A stretch of 64,000 bases of DNA from Azospirillum sp. TSO22-1 (GCF_003116015.1 NZ_LGQZ01000085.1:1-64000), one strand, 5' to 3'. Counted from the first letter of the stretch, positions 9,656 to 18,743 are shown. Numbers and translations are program-made. Notes: generated from the letters alone by a model not told the origin.

Positions 9656-10864
9656 CTACGACGCGTCCGCCGGCCACAGCACCGTGCAACGCTGTTTCGG
9701 GGACCGCAGCGTGGCGCAGACGCGCGCCGCCTCCTCGCGGCTGGGGAAGGCCACCCGCAGGTGCACCAGCGTCTTGCCGTCCGAGGCCCGGGCGCGGGTC
9801 ACGAGGAGCGGTTCGCGCCCGGCGAGGAGCGCCCCGTGCTTCCGGGTCAGCGAGCCCCACTCCTGGCGGGCGAGCGCCTCGCTGGCGTAGGCGTCGAGGT
9901 CGATGCGCACCTTGCCCGCGGCGGGCGCCTGGGCGGTCGAAGATTGGGCGGTCGAAGGTTGGGCAGCCGCGGCGCGCGCGGGAAGCAGCGGCAGCGGCGC
10001 GCGCGCCGGCACGGCAGGGGCTGGCGCGGGAAGTGCCGAAGCGTGTTCCGCGACTGGGCGCGGCCACGCCGCGCCGCCGGAGCGCGCCTGCCGGTAGTAG
10101 ACGAGGTTGCGCTGCACCGCCGGCTCGTCCAGGTCCAGGCGGCCCATGCGCGCCGCGTCCTCGTCCCGGCCGGCGAGACCGTAGGCCATGGCGAGATTCT
10201 GCCGCTCCACGGCGCCGGCGCGCACCGACCGGGCCAGCGGTTCGAGGATGCGGATCGCCTCGTCGGTGGCGCCCGAGAGCATCAGCGAGAACGCGAGGTT
10301 GTTCAGCGTCATCGTGTCACCGGGGGTCAGCGCCAGCGCGGCGCGGAACTGCTCCTGTGCGCCGGGGTGGTCGCCCGTCATGGCCCTGGTGATGCCCAGG
10401 CCGTTGAGCGCGGCGACGTCCTTGGGGTCGGCGGCGAGCACGGCGGCGTAGTGGCGCGCGGCCTCCTGCGGCTGGTCCAGCGCGACCAGCGCCCAGGCGT
10501 AACCGCGCAGGGCGGCGGGGTTGTCCGGGTCGCGCGCCAATGCCTGCCGCCAGGAATCCAGCGCCTCGCGCGCGCTGCCCATATCCGTCAGCACAGCGCC
10601 GAGACCGAGCAGCGGCTCCACCCGCTTGTCGCTGGCGGCGTGCGCCCTCCGGTACAGGGTGGAGGCGGTGGTGAGGTCGCCCTGCGCACGCGTCGATTCG
10701 GCCAGGCGCATCAGCGCGTCGTAGCTGGCCGCGTTGGCGGCGCCGGTCTCCGTCACGTCGCGCAGGGTCTGGCACCCGCCGAGCACCAGCACGGACAGCG
10801 CCGCCAACAGAGCGGCTCGGAGAGGGCGGCGATGGGATCGGCCGCCGGGGTGCGTCGCGCGCAT
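9656..10864 (-). CDS. TPR-repeat lipoprotein with C-terminal SPOR-like domain (TadD-like)
   Basis: 402 residues from the ATG at 10864. The signal peptide ends in a lipobox (LVLGGC, Cys about 27), predicting a lipoprotein. Several tetratricopeptide repeats follow (for example AALRGYAWALVALDQPQEAA and MTLNNLAFSLMLSGATDEAI). After an alanine/proline-rich linker the last 70 residues read as a SPOR-type fold (LVHLRVAFPSREEAARVCAT), which normally binds denuded peptidoglycan. TadD lipoproteins with TPRs are pilotins of Flp systems. Its position just upstream of the tad operon on the same strand supports that role, but SPOR fusion is not typical of TadD, so the role is inferred. Confidence 0.75.
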   Translation of the reverse strand: MRATHPGGRSHRRPLRAALLAALSVLVLGGCQTLRDVTETGAANAASYDALMRLAESTRAQGDLTTASTLYRRAHAASDKRVEPLLGLGAVLTDMGSAREALDSWRQALARDPDNPAALRGYAWALVALDQPQEAARHYAAVLAADPKDVAALNGLGITRAMTGDHPGAQEQFRAALALTPGDTMTLNNLAFSLMLSGATDEAIRILEPLARSVRAGAVERQNLAMAYGLAGRDEDAARMGRLDLDEPAVQRNLVYYRQARSGGAAWPRPVAEHASALPAPAPAVPARAPLPLLPARAAAAQPSTAQSSTAQAPAAGKVRIDLDAYASEALARQEWGSLTRKHGALLAGREPLLVTRARASDGKTLVHLRVAFPSREEAARVCATLRSPKQRCTVLWPADAS

Positions 10865-10977
10865 GCCGGACCGCTTGGGAAACTGGGCCTGGAGCCAGTC
10901 TCCCGGGGTCGGGGTTAAGGAAGCATAAACTCTACTGTGCGGTGAGCTGGTCCCCGCTTCCGGTGCCGATTGGCACG

Positions 10978-11487
10978 CTATGGCACGGTGCCCAGATCCG
11001 TTGCCAACGCGTCCAGCCAGGAGCGGACACGTGCGGCGTTGACCCCGAAATCGGAGTGGCCGTACAGCGAGCGGCTGTAGATGGCGACCGTCGAGCGGTC
11101 TGCCGCCACGGCGACCGGGCGGATGGTCACGAGGTCCGGAAAGCGCAGCCAGCGCGTCCGCACCTCCACGTCGATCTGCCCCTCGTCGTCGCGCAGCCGG
11201 CGCGCGTCCACCCGGTCGAGCAGATGATCCCAGGCGCGGCGCTGCCCGGCGACGGAGACCGCGAAGACCGGGCTCTCGGCGTCGGCCCGGCGGCACAGGT
11301 CGTGCGGGCACACGAGGTAGCGGTTCGGCCGGTTGGATGGCTCCAACGTCTCGAAGGCGACCGCTCCGCGCTCACCCGGCCCGAGCAGGGTGGCCCACAC
11401 CGCATCGCGGCCGACGGCAAGCGCCAGCCCGCCATAGACGAGCAGCGGAAGCAGGAGCACGACGACGGCAACACGGACGGCCTTCAT
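10978..11487 (-). CDS. DUF1499 family membrane-anchored protein
   Basis: 169 residues from the ATG at 11487 (a GTG 30 nt upstream keeps the frame open). An N-terminal hydrophobic segment anchors it. The body matches DUF1499: NRYLVCPHDLC near residue 55, the central RTRWLRFPDLVTIRPVAV and the terminal STVAIYSRSLYGHSDFGVN. The biochemical function of the family is unknown. It stands alone between the TPR lipoprotein and the ferritin-like gene. Confidence 0.8.
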   Translation of the reverse strand: MKAVRVAVVVLLLPLLVYGGLALAVGRDAVWATLLGPGERGAVAFETLEPSNRPNRYLVCPHDLCRRADAESPVFAVSVAGQRRAWDHLLDRVDARRLRDDEGQIDVEVRTRWLRFPDLVTIRPVAVAADRSTVAIYSRSLYGHSDFGVNAARVRSWLDALATDLGTVP

Positions 11488-11588
11488 GACGGGGAGGATA
11501 GCCACCGTCCGCGGCACGCGCGAGCCTCCTCCTTCGGGGGCGGGCGGCGGCGTGTGACCTGGCTCCCGTGCGGGACCATGGCGTCGGC

Positions 11589-12050
11589 TTACGATGCGGC
11601 GCGCACGGCGGACAGATCCCCCGGCTTGCGCAGCATCTTGTCGACCTCACCGGCATGCATCTCCTCGGCATGGACCATCTGCCGGGCGTATTCCTCCAGC
11701 ATCACGGAGCGCCCTTCCACGAGCGCCAGAAGATCCTTGTAGAGAAGCAGCGCGGCCCCTTCCGCTTCCAGCGACTCCCGCAGGATCGTGCCGATGTCGT
11801 GCTGATGGCTGTCGAGAAGCCGCCCGATCGCGAGGGACGGATAGGCGCCCAAATGGGTGATCATTTCTCCCGCCTGCTGGGCATGGGTCAGCGCCTCCGC
11901 CGCCTGTCCACGCAGCCACGACACAATGGGAATGCGGTTGTATCCGAACACCAGAAACGAATAGTGGGTGTAACGCACGACACCCGCCAATTCGGCCTCC
12001 AGGATACGGTTCAGCGTCTCGACGACCTTGTCCTTGTCAATGTCGGACAT
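11589..12050 (-). CDS. Bacterioferritin-like diiron protein
   Basis: 153 residues, the length of bacterioferritin. It is an all-helical ferritin-like protein with the diiron ligand pattern in place: Glu in ILEAELAGVVRYTHY, E-x2-H in EALTHAQQ, Glu in ESLEAEGAALLLY and E-x2-H in HAEEMHAGE. I do not see the usual haem-ligand methionine context of classical Bfr, so it could be a bacterioferritin-like iron-storage or detoxification protein. It is probably monocistronic, with an 11-base leader (TTTCTCCCTCT on the + strand) before the start. Confidence 0.8.
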   Translation of the reverse strand: MSDIDKDKVVETLNRILEAELAGVVRYTHYSFLVFGYNRIPIVSWLRGQAAEALTHAQQAGEMITHLGAYPSLAIGRLLDSHQHDIGTILRESLEAEGAALLLYKDLLALVEGRSVMLEEYARQMVHAEEMHAGEVDKMLRKPGDLSAVRAAS

Positions 12051-12296
12051 CGCATTTTCTCCCTCTTGGCTCCGAGAAACGACAATGCGGCTGATTCGTC
12101 TTCTTTAGGCCGCTGCAATGGGTGCAGCGCGCACGTCAAGCGGTTCAGCGGAATGCCCTGGGGCCGGGCGCGAGGCCGGTGTGTTCCAGCCGCACCGATG
12201 CTCATCGTCATGGAATCTGGGGCGCGAAGGCCAAGGCGACATCCCAGGCTATCCATCTTGGCTCGCATCGTGGGCTCCAGGGCGATGGCCCGCAGG

Positions 12297-12539
12297 TCAG
12301 GCGACCGGCTTCGGTTTGCCGGGCCCGAGCCGCGTCACCGGTTTGTCCGCCCTCTCGCACGCGAAGCCGTCCGCCTGCAGAACCAGGAGCGCCTCATCGA
12401 AGTCCTCCCACGGTGTGACGGAGATCTCCGTGACCGACTCCTGGCGCGGCTCGAACTGTTGCTCGTGCAGCGCCCTGGCGGCCTGCGTGCAGTCCTCGGC
12501 GGAGCGGAAGCGAATCACCGGCACGGTCAACTCAGACAT
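12297..12539 (-). CDS. Small conserved-looking hypothetical protein (80 aa)
   Basis: 80 residues from an ATG preceded by AAAGGAAC at good spacing. I do not recognise a family. The protein has a beta/alpha/beta look (VPVIRFRSAEDC then a helix then EISVTPWEDFDEALLVLQADG) and a charged C-terminus. It is divergently transcribed from the inositol-phosphatase-like gene, with 176 nt between the two starts. Coding potential is supported by the ribosome-binding site and third-position G/C bias only. Confidence 0.5.
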   Translation of the reverse strand: MSELTVPVIRFRSAEDCTQAARALHEQQFEPRQESVTEISVTPWEDFDEALLVLQADGFACERADKPVTRLGPGKPKPVA

Positions 12540-12715
12540 TGTGTTCCTTTCCAACGGTTCTTTCCGCGGCCGACAGCGCTTCCCGGTATCGGCGCAGCGA
12601 CCATAGGCCGGCCATACGCGTCCCACCAGCAGGGCGCCGTACAGCACGCGGAGCGTAGGCTGTGCAGAGTTGAAGGGCTTGCCAAGGCGACCACCCTGCA
12701 CGACGATCGGCAGCC

Positions 12716-13564
12716 ATGATGACGTTCACGCTCTCTGATGCCCTTCGGATCGGCGAGATCCTGTTCCAGGCTTCCCGGACCGAGATCATGCCTCGGTTTG
12801 GTGCGTTGGTCGCCGGACAGGCGCGCGAAAAGTCGTCGCGGTTCGACGTCGTCACGGACGCGGACGAGGCGGCCGAGCGCGCCATCTCCACCGCACTCGA
12901 GACCGCCTACCCCGGGGCCGTCGTCGTCGGAGAGGAAGCCACCGCCTGCAACCCTACGCTGCTCGATGCCATCGGCACCGCCGACCTGGCGTTCGTGCTC
13001 GACCCGCTCGACGGCACCAAGAACTTCGCGTCCGGGCTGCCGCTGTTCGGGGCCATGGTCGCGGCGACGGTGCGGGGGGAGGTGGTGCTCGCCGCTATCC
13101 ACGATCCGGTGTGCGGCAACACCGCCTTTGCGCTCAGGGGCGAGGGGGCGTGGATCCAGGCCGAGGGAGACGCGCGGGCCGACCTGTCGGTCGCGGCCGC
13201 GGTGCCGGTCCGGGACATGCACGCGATCATCGGAACGAACTTCCTGCCGGAGCCCCTGCGCACCACCGTCAACGGCAACCTTTCGCGGTTGGGCATGAGC
13301 GCGTGGCTGCGGTGCGCCGCGCACGAGTACCGGATGGCCGCGGCGGGACACTGCGACGTGCTGTTCTACAACAAGCTGATGCCTTGGGATCACGCTGCGG
13401 GCTGGCTGCTCCACCGCGAGGCGGGCGGCTACAGCGCCCACTTCGACGGCACCGCCTATCTCCCGTCGCATCGCACCGGCGGCCTCATCTGCGCCCCGGA
13501 TGAAGCAAGCTGGCGGCTCGTCAGGGAGGCCCTGCTGGAGCCGCGCGAGCCTCCTCAATCATGA
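12716..13564 (+). CDS. Inositol monophosphatase family protein
   Basis: 282 residues. All signature motifs of the Mg2+-dependent, Li+-sensitive phosphatase family are present: DVVTDADEAAE, GEE, DPLDGTKNF (metal and phosphate site) and the C-terminal PWDHAAGWLL. Possible substrates are inositol phosphate, histidinol phosphate or 3'-phosphoadenosine phosphate; the sequence alone does not choose. The start is the first of two consecutive ATGs. No operon partner is on the same strand. Confidence 0.9.
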   Translation: MMTFTLSDALRIGEILFQASRTEIMPRFGALVAGQAREKSSRFDVVTDADEAAERAISTALETAYPGAVVVGEEATACNPTLLDAIGTADLAFVLDPLDGTKNFASGLPLFGAMVAATVRGEVVLAAIHDPVCGNTAFALRGEGAWIQAEGDARADLSVAAAVPVRDMHAIIGTNFLPEPLRTTVNGNLSRLGMSAWLRCAAHEYRMAAAGHCDVLFYNKLMPWDHAAGWLLHREAGGYSAHFDGTAYLPSHRTGGLICAPDEASWRLVREALLEPREPPQS

Positions 13565-13592
13565 GCGAGGGCCGTACGCCCGCCCGGCATGA

Positions 13593-13913
13593 TCACGCCG
13601 CCCCCAGCATCTCGTGCGTGCGGGTGCGCGCCAGCACCTTGTCCACCTTGGGCGGCACGTTGACGAGGCGCATGCGGCGGCCGGTGGCGGCGATGCGTTC
13701 GCCCAGCACCAGCAGCATGCCCAGGCCGTTCGAGTCAAGGAAGTGCAGCTCCTGCAGGTCCAGCACCACGTCGCCGGTGCCGTGTGCGTTCACCGCCTCG
13801 AACAGCGGGCGGAAGGTGCTGTAGCTGTTGTAGGTGAGCATCCCACTCAAAGCGCACAGCACGCGTCCCGATTCGTGCTGGACCCTGGCGCCGAACGTCC
13901 GGTCGGTGAGCAT
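13593..13913 (-). CDS. STAS-domain anti-anti-sigma factor-like protein
   Basis: 106 residues forming a single STAS domain (SpoIIAA-like). The phosphoacceptor loop LHFLDSNGLGMLLVLGE carries the conserved D-S-x-G-L/M pattern, with Ser as the likely phosphorylation site. Such proteins relay partner-switching signals to sigma-factor antagonists or diguanylate-cyclase pathways. No kinase or anti-sigma partner is next to it, so its partners are encoded elsewhere. Confidence 0.85.
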   Translation of the reverse strand: MLTDRTFGARVQHESGRVLCALSGMLTYNSYSTFRPLFEAVNAHGTGDVVLDLQELHFLDSNGLGMLLVLGERIAATGRRMRLVNVPPKVDKVLARTRTHEMLGAA

Positions 13914-14060
13914 GGTTCCCCCTCCCTGTTGCCCCGCTGCAAAACCTAGCAGCGAAATGTTTCCGGCGTTTGTTCAGAGTGTAACCAAACTTGTTCAGAC
14001 GCCAAACCAAAAAATGCAACACGGACAGAATGCGTCCGTATCACACGGCAAGCCGTGCGC

Positions 14061-14138
14061 CCCTCCCGCTCAATGCGTTGCATTGAGCGGGAGGGTTTGG
14101 CCGAAGGCGTTTGGCAATGATCGCCAAACGCCTTCGGC
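14061..14138 (-). terminator. Two tandem perfect hairpins downstream of the GH13 gene
   Basis: Immediately after the GH13 stop codon are a 16-bp perfect stem (GCCGAAGGCGTTTGGC, arms 14100-14115 and 14123-14138, 7-nt loop) and then a 15-bp perfect stem (CCCTCCCGCTCAATG, arms 14061-14075 and 14081-14095, 5-nt loop). Neither is followed by a clear T-run, so they may be mRNA 3'-end stabilisers or REP-like units rather than classical intrinsic terminators. Confidence 0.65.
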
Positions 14139-14139
14139 A

Positions 14140-15801
14140 TCACAGGTCCGAGCGCCGCAGGATGTAGTCCAGCCCGCCCACGCGGAACCAGCGGTAGCCG
14201 TAGGCTTCCAGCACCAGACAGGCGCGGCCGTCCTCGCCGACGTCGGCGTGGTCCTCGCTCAACAGGTTGGTCAGACGAGGCGACCCGCCGGTCGGGCCGG
14301 GGTCGAGAGCCACCTCGCACGGCTTGTCCTTCAGGTTGTGGACGACCAGCACGGCGTTGTTGCGCCAGTCGTAGCGCAACGCCAGCACGCCGGGGTCGCC
14401 GGCGTCGATGACGGCGAAGCGTCCCCAGCCGATCTCCGGGCACTCCTTGCGCATGCGGATGATGCGCTCCATCCAGTTCAGCAGCGACTCGGGGTTGCGG
14501 CGTTGGATGGCGGCGTTGATGCGCTCGAACCCGTAGGGGCCGCCGCTGATCACCGGCACCTCGGGCGTCTTCGCCTTGGTGAAGCCGCCGTTCGGCTCGG
14601 TGGACCATTGCATGGGGGTGCGGGCGCACTCGCGCTCGGGCAGCGACAAATCGTCGCCCATGCCGATCTCGTCGCCGTAGCGCAGCACCGGCGTGCCCGG
14701 CAACGTGAACAGCAGGCTGTAGGCCAGCTCCATCCGCCGCCGGTCGCCGTCCAGCATCGGCGCGAGGCGCCGGCGGATGCCGCGGTCGTAGAGCTGCATG
14801 CAGGGGTCGGGGCCGAAGGCGGCGAACACCGTCCGGCGCTGCTTCTCGGTCAGGCGGCCGAGGTCCAGTTCGTCGTGGTTGCGCAGGAACAGGCCCCACT
14901 GGGCGGTCGCCGGCCGCGGCTCGGTGGCGTTCAGCGCCTTGGCCAGCGGCCGGGTGTCGGCGCTGGCCAGCGCGTAGAACAGCGTCTGGTTGACCTGGAA
15001 GTTGAAGCACATGTGCATGCGGTCGCCGTCGTCGCCGAAGTACTTCAGGTCGTCCTGCGGCAGGATGTTGGCCTCGGCCAGCAGCACGGCGTCGCCCTGG
15101 CGCCACTGCACGAACTCGCGGAACGAGCGCAGCATGTCGAAGTGCTCGACGGGCCTGTCCACCTCCGGCCCCTTGCCGGAGATGATGAAGGGCACCGCGT
15201 CCATGCGGAACCCGGCCACCCCCAGCTCGATCCAGAAGCCCATGATCTTCAGAATCTCGGCGTGCACCTCGGGATGCGAGGTGTTTAGGTCGGGCTGGAA
15301 CTCGTAGAAACGGTGGAAATAATAGGCCTTGGCGAGCTTGTCGTGGGTCCAGGTGGTCTTCTGCACGCCGGGGAAGACCATGCCGGTCCCGGCGTTGGCC
15401 GGCTTCCTGTCGGACCAGACGTACCAGTCGCGATGGCGGGACTTGGGGTCGCGCCGCGCCTCCTGGAACCACGGGTGCTGGTCGGAGGTGTGGTTGACCA
15501 CCAGGTCGATGATGACACGGATGCCGCGCGACTTGGCGGCGTGCGTGAATTCGACGAAGTCGCCCAGCGTGCCGTAGCGCGGATCGACGTTGTAGTAGTC
15601 GCTGACGTCGTAGCCGTGGTCGCGCCCCGGCGAGGGCTGGAACGGCATCAGCCAGATCGCCGTGATCCCCAGCCCGTGCAGGTAGTCGAGCCGGCGCATC
15701 AACCCCTTGAAGTCCCCCACCCCGTCGCCGTCGGCGTCCATGAAGGTGCTGAGGTTCAAGCAGTAGACCACCGCGTTCTTGTACCAGAGGTCGTTGATCA
15801 T
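14140..15801 (-). CDS. GH13 alpha-amylase family protein, trehalose-synthase-like
   Basis: 553 residues from the ATG at 15801. The N-terminus (WYKNAVVYCLNLSTFMDADG) and the conserved regions match the trehalose synthase/maltose alpha-glucosylmutase branch of GH13: region I IIDLVVNHTSDQHPWF, region II GFRMDAVPF (catalytic Asp), region III VLLAEANILP (acid/base Glu) and region IV FLRNHDELDL. A C-terminal beta domain follows. It probably interconverts maltose and trehalose or acts on alpha-glucans; without a fused maltokinase domain the exact activity is uncertain. It is monocistronic. Confidence 0.85.
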   Translation of the reverse strand: MINDLWYKNAVVYCLNLSTFMDADGDGVGDFKGLMRRLDYLHGLGITAIWLMPFQPSPGRDHGYDVSDYYNVDPRYGTLGDFVEFTHAAKSRGIRVIIDLVVNHTSDQHPWFQEARRDPKSRHRDWYVWSDRKPANAGTGMVFPGVQKTTWTHDKLAKAYYFHRFYEFQPDLNTSHPEVHAEILKIMGFWIELGVAGFRMDAVPFIISGKGPEVDRPVEHFDMLRSFREFVQWRQGDAVLLAEANILPQDDLKYFGDDGDRMHMCFNFQVNQTLFYALASADTRPLAKALNATEPRPATAQWGLFLRNHDELDLGRLTEKQRRTVFAAFGPDPCMQLYDRGIRRRLAPMLDGDRRRMELAYSLLFTLPGTPVLRYGDEIGMGDDLSLPERECARTPMQWSTEPNGGFTKAKTPEVPVISGGPYGFERINAAIQRRNPESLLNWMERIIRMRKECPEIGWGRFAVIDAGDPGVLALRYDWRNNAVLVVHNLKDKPCEVALDPGPTGGSPRLTNLLSEDHADVGEDGRACLVLEAYGYRWFRVGGLDYILRRSDL

Positions 15802-15965
15802 GGCGCCCCATCCCCGGTTCGACCCTGCTGGAACGGGTCCGGCCCGGGGTGGGTCCGCGCCGGAGCGCGGATCAGCCTTTTTGCATATTCCCATAATCCG
15901 TCCATGGGCATGCCTGGGCCGCAAATTGTCCAGTTAAGCAATCGACTCGAATCGTTTATGGTGCG

Positions 15966-15989
15966 CCGCCCCTCGACCGGGGCGGTTTT
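15966..15989 (+). terminator. Terminator-like hairpin in the leader of the chemoreceptor gene
   Basis: A 7-bp GC stem (CCGCCCC at 15966-15972 with GGGGCGG at 15979-15985) followed by TTTT. It points along the + strand although no + gene ends upstream. It sits about 30 nt before the chemoreceptor start, so it may act as an attenuator or simply insulate that gene. Confidence 0.45.
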
Positions 15990-16017
15990 ATGACCCTTCC
16001 GTTGCACGAGTGTGATC

Positions 16018-17721
16018 ATGGCCTTTTCGTTGAAGCTCCGCGGCCGTCTGACGGCCATGGCGTCGGTCGCCCTGGTGGGCATGGTCGTCATCGCCGCCGT
16101 GGCGCTGACCAGCCTGCACACCGAGCTGATGAACGACCGCCAGATGAAGACGCGCGACCTGGTGGACGCCGCCTCCAGCCTGGCGCTGCGCTACCAGGAA
16201 CTGGCCCAGAAAGGCGTCCTGCCGGCCGATGAGGCGAAGAAGGCGGCGCTGGAGGCGATCGGCACGCTGCGCTACGAGGGCAACAACTATTTCTGGGTCA
16301 ACGACCTGAACGGCGTGCTGCTGATGCACCCGGCCGGGCTGAAGGACCGCGTCGGGCAGACCGTCATGGACGTGCGCGACCCCACCGGCTTCTCGATCTT
16401 CCAAGGCTTCATCGAGGTGGCGCGGCGCGACGGCGCCGGCTTCTTCCCCTATTCCTGGCCGAAGGCGAAGGGCGAGGCGCCGTCGCCGAAGATCTCCTAC
16501 GTCAAGCGCATCGCCGGCTGGGACTGGGTGGTCGGCACCGGCATCTACGTGGACGACGTGGACGCGGTGTTCCGCCAGAAGGTGGTCGAGCAGGCGTCGA
16601 TCTTCGCCGTCGTGCTGGCCGTCGTGCTGCTGGCGGCGTGGTGGGTGAGCCGCTCCATCGCCACCCCGATCGCCGCCATGCGCGGCACCATGCTGGCGCT
16701 CTCCGAGGGCCGCACCGACCTGGAGGTGCCGGCCGTGGACCGCGCCGACGAGATCGGCGACATGGCGCGCACCGTCCAGGTGTTCCGTGAGAACGTCATC
16801 CGCATCGAGCGCATGCGCACCGAGCACGAGGAGCACGAGCGCCGCGCCATCGAGGAGCGCAAGCGCGCCATGCTCGCCATGGCCGACAGCATGGAGCAGC
16901 GCGTCAAGGGCATGGTGCTGACCATCGGCAAGGTGATCGAGCGCCTGCAGGGCTCGGCCAACGCCATGTCGTCGAACGCCCAGCAGACCAGCGCCCAGAG
17001 CAGCGCCGTGGCGGCGGCCAGCCATCAGGCCTCGGCCAACGTGCAGACCGTGGCGGCGGCCACCGAGGAGCTGAACGCCGCCAGCCTGGAGATCGGCCGG
17101 CAGGTCGAGCGCGCCTCCTCCGTCGCCCAGCTGGCGTCGGAGCAGGCGGCGCGGACCGACGGCGTGGTGCAGGGCCTGTCCGACGCCGCCGGCAAGATCG
17201 GGCAGGTGGTCGACCTGATCCGCGACATCGCCGGCCAGACCAACCTGCTGGCGTTGAACGCGACCATCGAGGCCGCCCGCGCCGGCGAGGCCGGCAAGGG
17301 CTTCGCCGTGGTGGCGCACGAGGTGAAGGGCCTGTCGACGCAGACCGCCCGCTCCACCGATGAGATCGCGGCGCAGATCGCCGTGGTGCAGGCGGAGACC
17401 GATCAGGCCGTCGCCGCCATCCGCGAGATCGCCCGCACGGTCGGCGAGGTGCACGAGACCTCCTCCTCCATCGCCGCGGCGATCCACGAGCAGCACGCCG
17501 CCATCGGCGAGATCAGCCGCAACGTGGCGCAGGCGGCGCACGGCACGGACGAGATCAACCTGCACATCACCGACGTCTCGCGCGCCGCCGACGGCACGCT
17601 GGGCGCCTCGCAGGCGGTGGCCGACGCGGCGGACGAGCTGGTCCACCAGTCGGAAGCGCTGGAGCACCACGTCGAGGACTTCCTGCGCGAGATCCGCGAG
17701 TCCAACCGGCTGGCGGCGTAA
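16018..17721 (+). CDS. Methyl-accepting chemotaxis protein with single-cache sensor
   Basis: 567 residues (ATG at 16018; an in-frame GTG six bases earlier is possible). The order is an N-terminal membrane helix, a periplasmic sCache domain containing [15 protein letters not shown] near residues 85-99 and [13 protein letters not shown], a second membrane helix ([16 protein letters not shown]), a HAMP linker, and a long signalling coiled coil. The hairpin tip [20 protein letters not shown] near residues 403-423 is canonical. sCache receptors of this type often sense small carboxylates, which is known of the family and not shown here. No C-terminal CheR-binding pentapeptide is visible. Confidence 0.93.
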   Translation: MAFSLKLRGRLTAMASVALVGMVVIAAVALTSLHTELMNDRQMKTRDLVDAASSLALRYQELAQKGVLPADEAKKAALEAIGTLRYEGNNYFWVNDLNGVLLMHPAGLKDRVGQTVMDVRDPTGFSIFQGFIEVARRDGAGFFPYSWPKAKGEAPSPKISYVKRIAGWDWVVGTGIYVDDVDAVFRQKVVEQASIFAVVLAVVLLAAWWVSRSIATPIAAMRGTMLALSEGRTDLEVPAVDRADEIGDMARTVQVFRENVIRIERMRTEHEEHERRAIEERKRAMLAMADSMEQRVKGMVLTIGKVIERLQGSANAMSSNAQQTSAQSSAVAAASHQASANVQTVAAATEELNAASLEIGRQVERASSVAQLASEQAARTDGVVQGLSDAAGKIGQVVDLIRDIAGQTNLLALNATIEAARAGEAGKGFAVVAHEVKGLSTQTARSTDEIAAQIAVVQAETDQAVAAIREIARTVGEVHETSSSIAAAIHEQHAAIGEISRNVAQAAHGTDEINLHITDVSRAADGTLGASQAVADAADELVHQSEALEHHVEDFLREIRESNRLAA

Positions 17722-17803
17722 GGCCGCAGCCCCCTCCGTTCGGAAGCCTTGGTGGCGCCGGCGGTTGCTGTATGCTGATGGGCGAACCAGCAGGGAGGAC
17801 AAC

Positions 17804-17983
17804 GTGCGCTATCACGTCATGGCCGGCGGCACGATGGGCGTCATCAGCCTGAAGCGGGACACCCTGGACGGCGCCATCAAGAAGGCCGGCGAACTCCGCC
17901 AGAGCCACGAGTACGAGGACGTCCGGATCATCGACACCGAGAGCGGCGCGGTGGTCGAGGAACCCAAGCCGACCGTGCAGTAG
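17804..17983 (+). CDS. Small hypothetical protein (59 aa, GTG start)
   Basis: 59 residues starting with GTG, preceded at ideal distance by AGGGAGG (17792-17798), which decides the start. The sequence (MRYHVMAGGTMGVISLKRDT onwards) looks like a compact alpha/beta fold with a helix LDGAIKKAGELRQS and a final strand VRIIDTESGAVVEE. I do not recognise a named family. It follows the chemoreceptor gene by 82 nt and is followed by a complex palindromic repeat. Confidence 0.65.
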   Translation: MRYHVMAGGTMGVISLKRDTLDGAIKKAGELRQSHEYEDVRIIDTESGAVVEEPKPTVQ

Positions 17984-18000
17984 GCACGGCGTTCCACGGC

Positions 18001-18167
18001 CCCCACCCTATCCCTCCCCCGCTGGGCGGGGGAGGGAACTTCGCCATACCGGGAATGCAGGCAAGGGTACCCCCTCTCCCGCCCAGCTTTCGCGCAAGCT
18101 TCGCTTGCGCTGACGCGGTAGGCGGATCCTTCGGATCCGCCGAGAGCGGGGGAGGGCCGGGGTGGGG
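18001..18167. repeat. Nested palindromic intergenic repeat element
   Basis: About 167 nt closed by 23-nt outer inverted arms (18001-18023 and 18145-18167, 21/23 complementary). Inside are three further hairpins: CCCTCCCCCGC/GCGGGGGAGGG near 18012-18036, GCGCAAGC/GCTTGCGC at 18092-18110 and GGCGGATCC/GGATCCGCC at 18121-18141. This is typical of a REP/BIME-like or non-autonomous mobile repeat. Confidence 0.75.
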
Positions 18168-18293
18168 GCAAAAACCTCGCCATGCTTGTGGCCCGGCTCA
18201 CATCCGCCCAGGCCTGCCCCCGCTAGTCTCCTGTCATCGACAACACGCCGGACGCGAGAGAGCGCCGGCCCCCTCAGACAGGAGACCGACACC

Positions 18294-18743
18294 ATGATCC
18301 GCACTTCGCTCCTCGCCGGCTTCGCCTCGCTCGCGCTGTTCGCCGCTCCCGCCATGGCGCAGAACGTGTCGAACATCTCGAACACTGCCGCCGGCGTCGG
18401 CAACGTCGCGGTGCAGGGCGTCACCACCATGCAGCGCGGCGGCGGACTGTTGGGCGGCCCGAACGTCGCGAACGTCTCCAACACGGCGGCCGGCATCGGC
18501 AACACCGCGTCGCAGGGCGTCTTCGTCGGCCAGCGCTCAGGCGGGCTGTTCCCCGGCGGCTCGATGGCGAACGTCTCCAACACCGCGGCGGGCATCGGCA
18601 ACCAGGCGTCGCAGGCGGCGACGGTGCTCCAGCGCTCCGGCGGCCGGGCGCCCTTCGGCGGCCCGAACTTCGCCAACGTGTCGAACCTCTCGGCCGGCAT
18701 CGGCAACTTCGCCGGCCAGGGCGCCCTCGTCCGCCAGCGCTGA
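18294..18743 (+). CDS. Secreted protein with four curlin-like repeats
   Basis: 149 residues; ATG preceded by AGGAG at 9 nt. A signal peptide (cleavage after APAMA, about residue 22) is followed by four imperfect repeats of 32-35 residues, each with the core SNTAAGIGNTASQ and a spaced Q-R, that is A-G-x-G-N-x-A-x-Q-x5-Q-R. The spacing of Gly, Asn, Ala and Gln resembles curlin (CsgA/B) amyloid repeats, S-x5-Q-x-G-x2-N-x-A-x3-Q, but is not identical. Linkers are Gly/Arg/Pro-rich. No csg secretion genes are nearby. An extracellular or periplasmic beta-solenoid or amyloid role is an inference. Confidence 0.65.
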   Translation: MIRTSLLAGFASLALFAAPAMAQNVSNISNTAAGVGNVAVQGVTTMQRGGGLLGGPNVANVSNTAAGIGNTASQGVFVGQRSGGLFPGGSMANVSNTAAGIGNQASQAATVLQRSGGRAPFGGPNFANVSNLSAGIGNFAGQGALVRQR

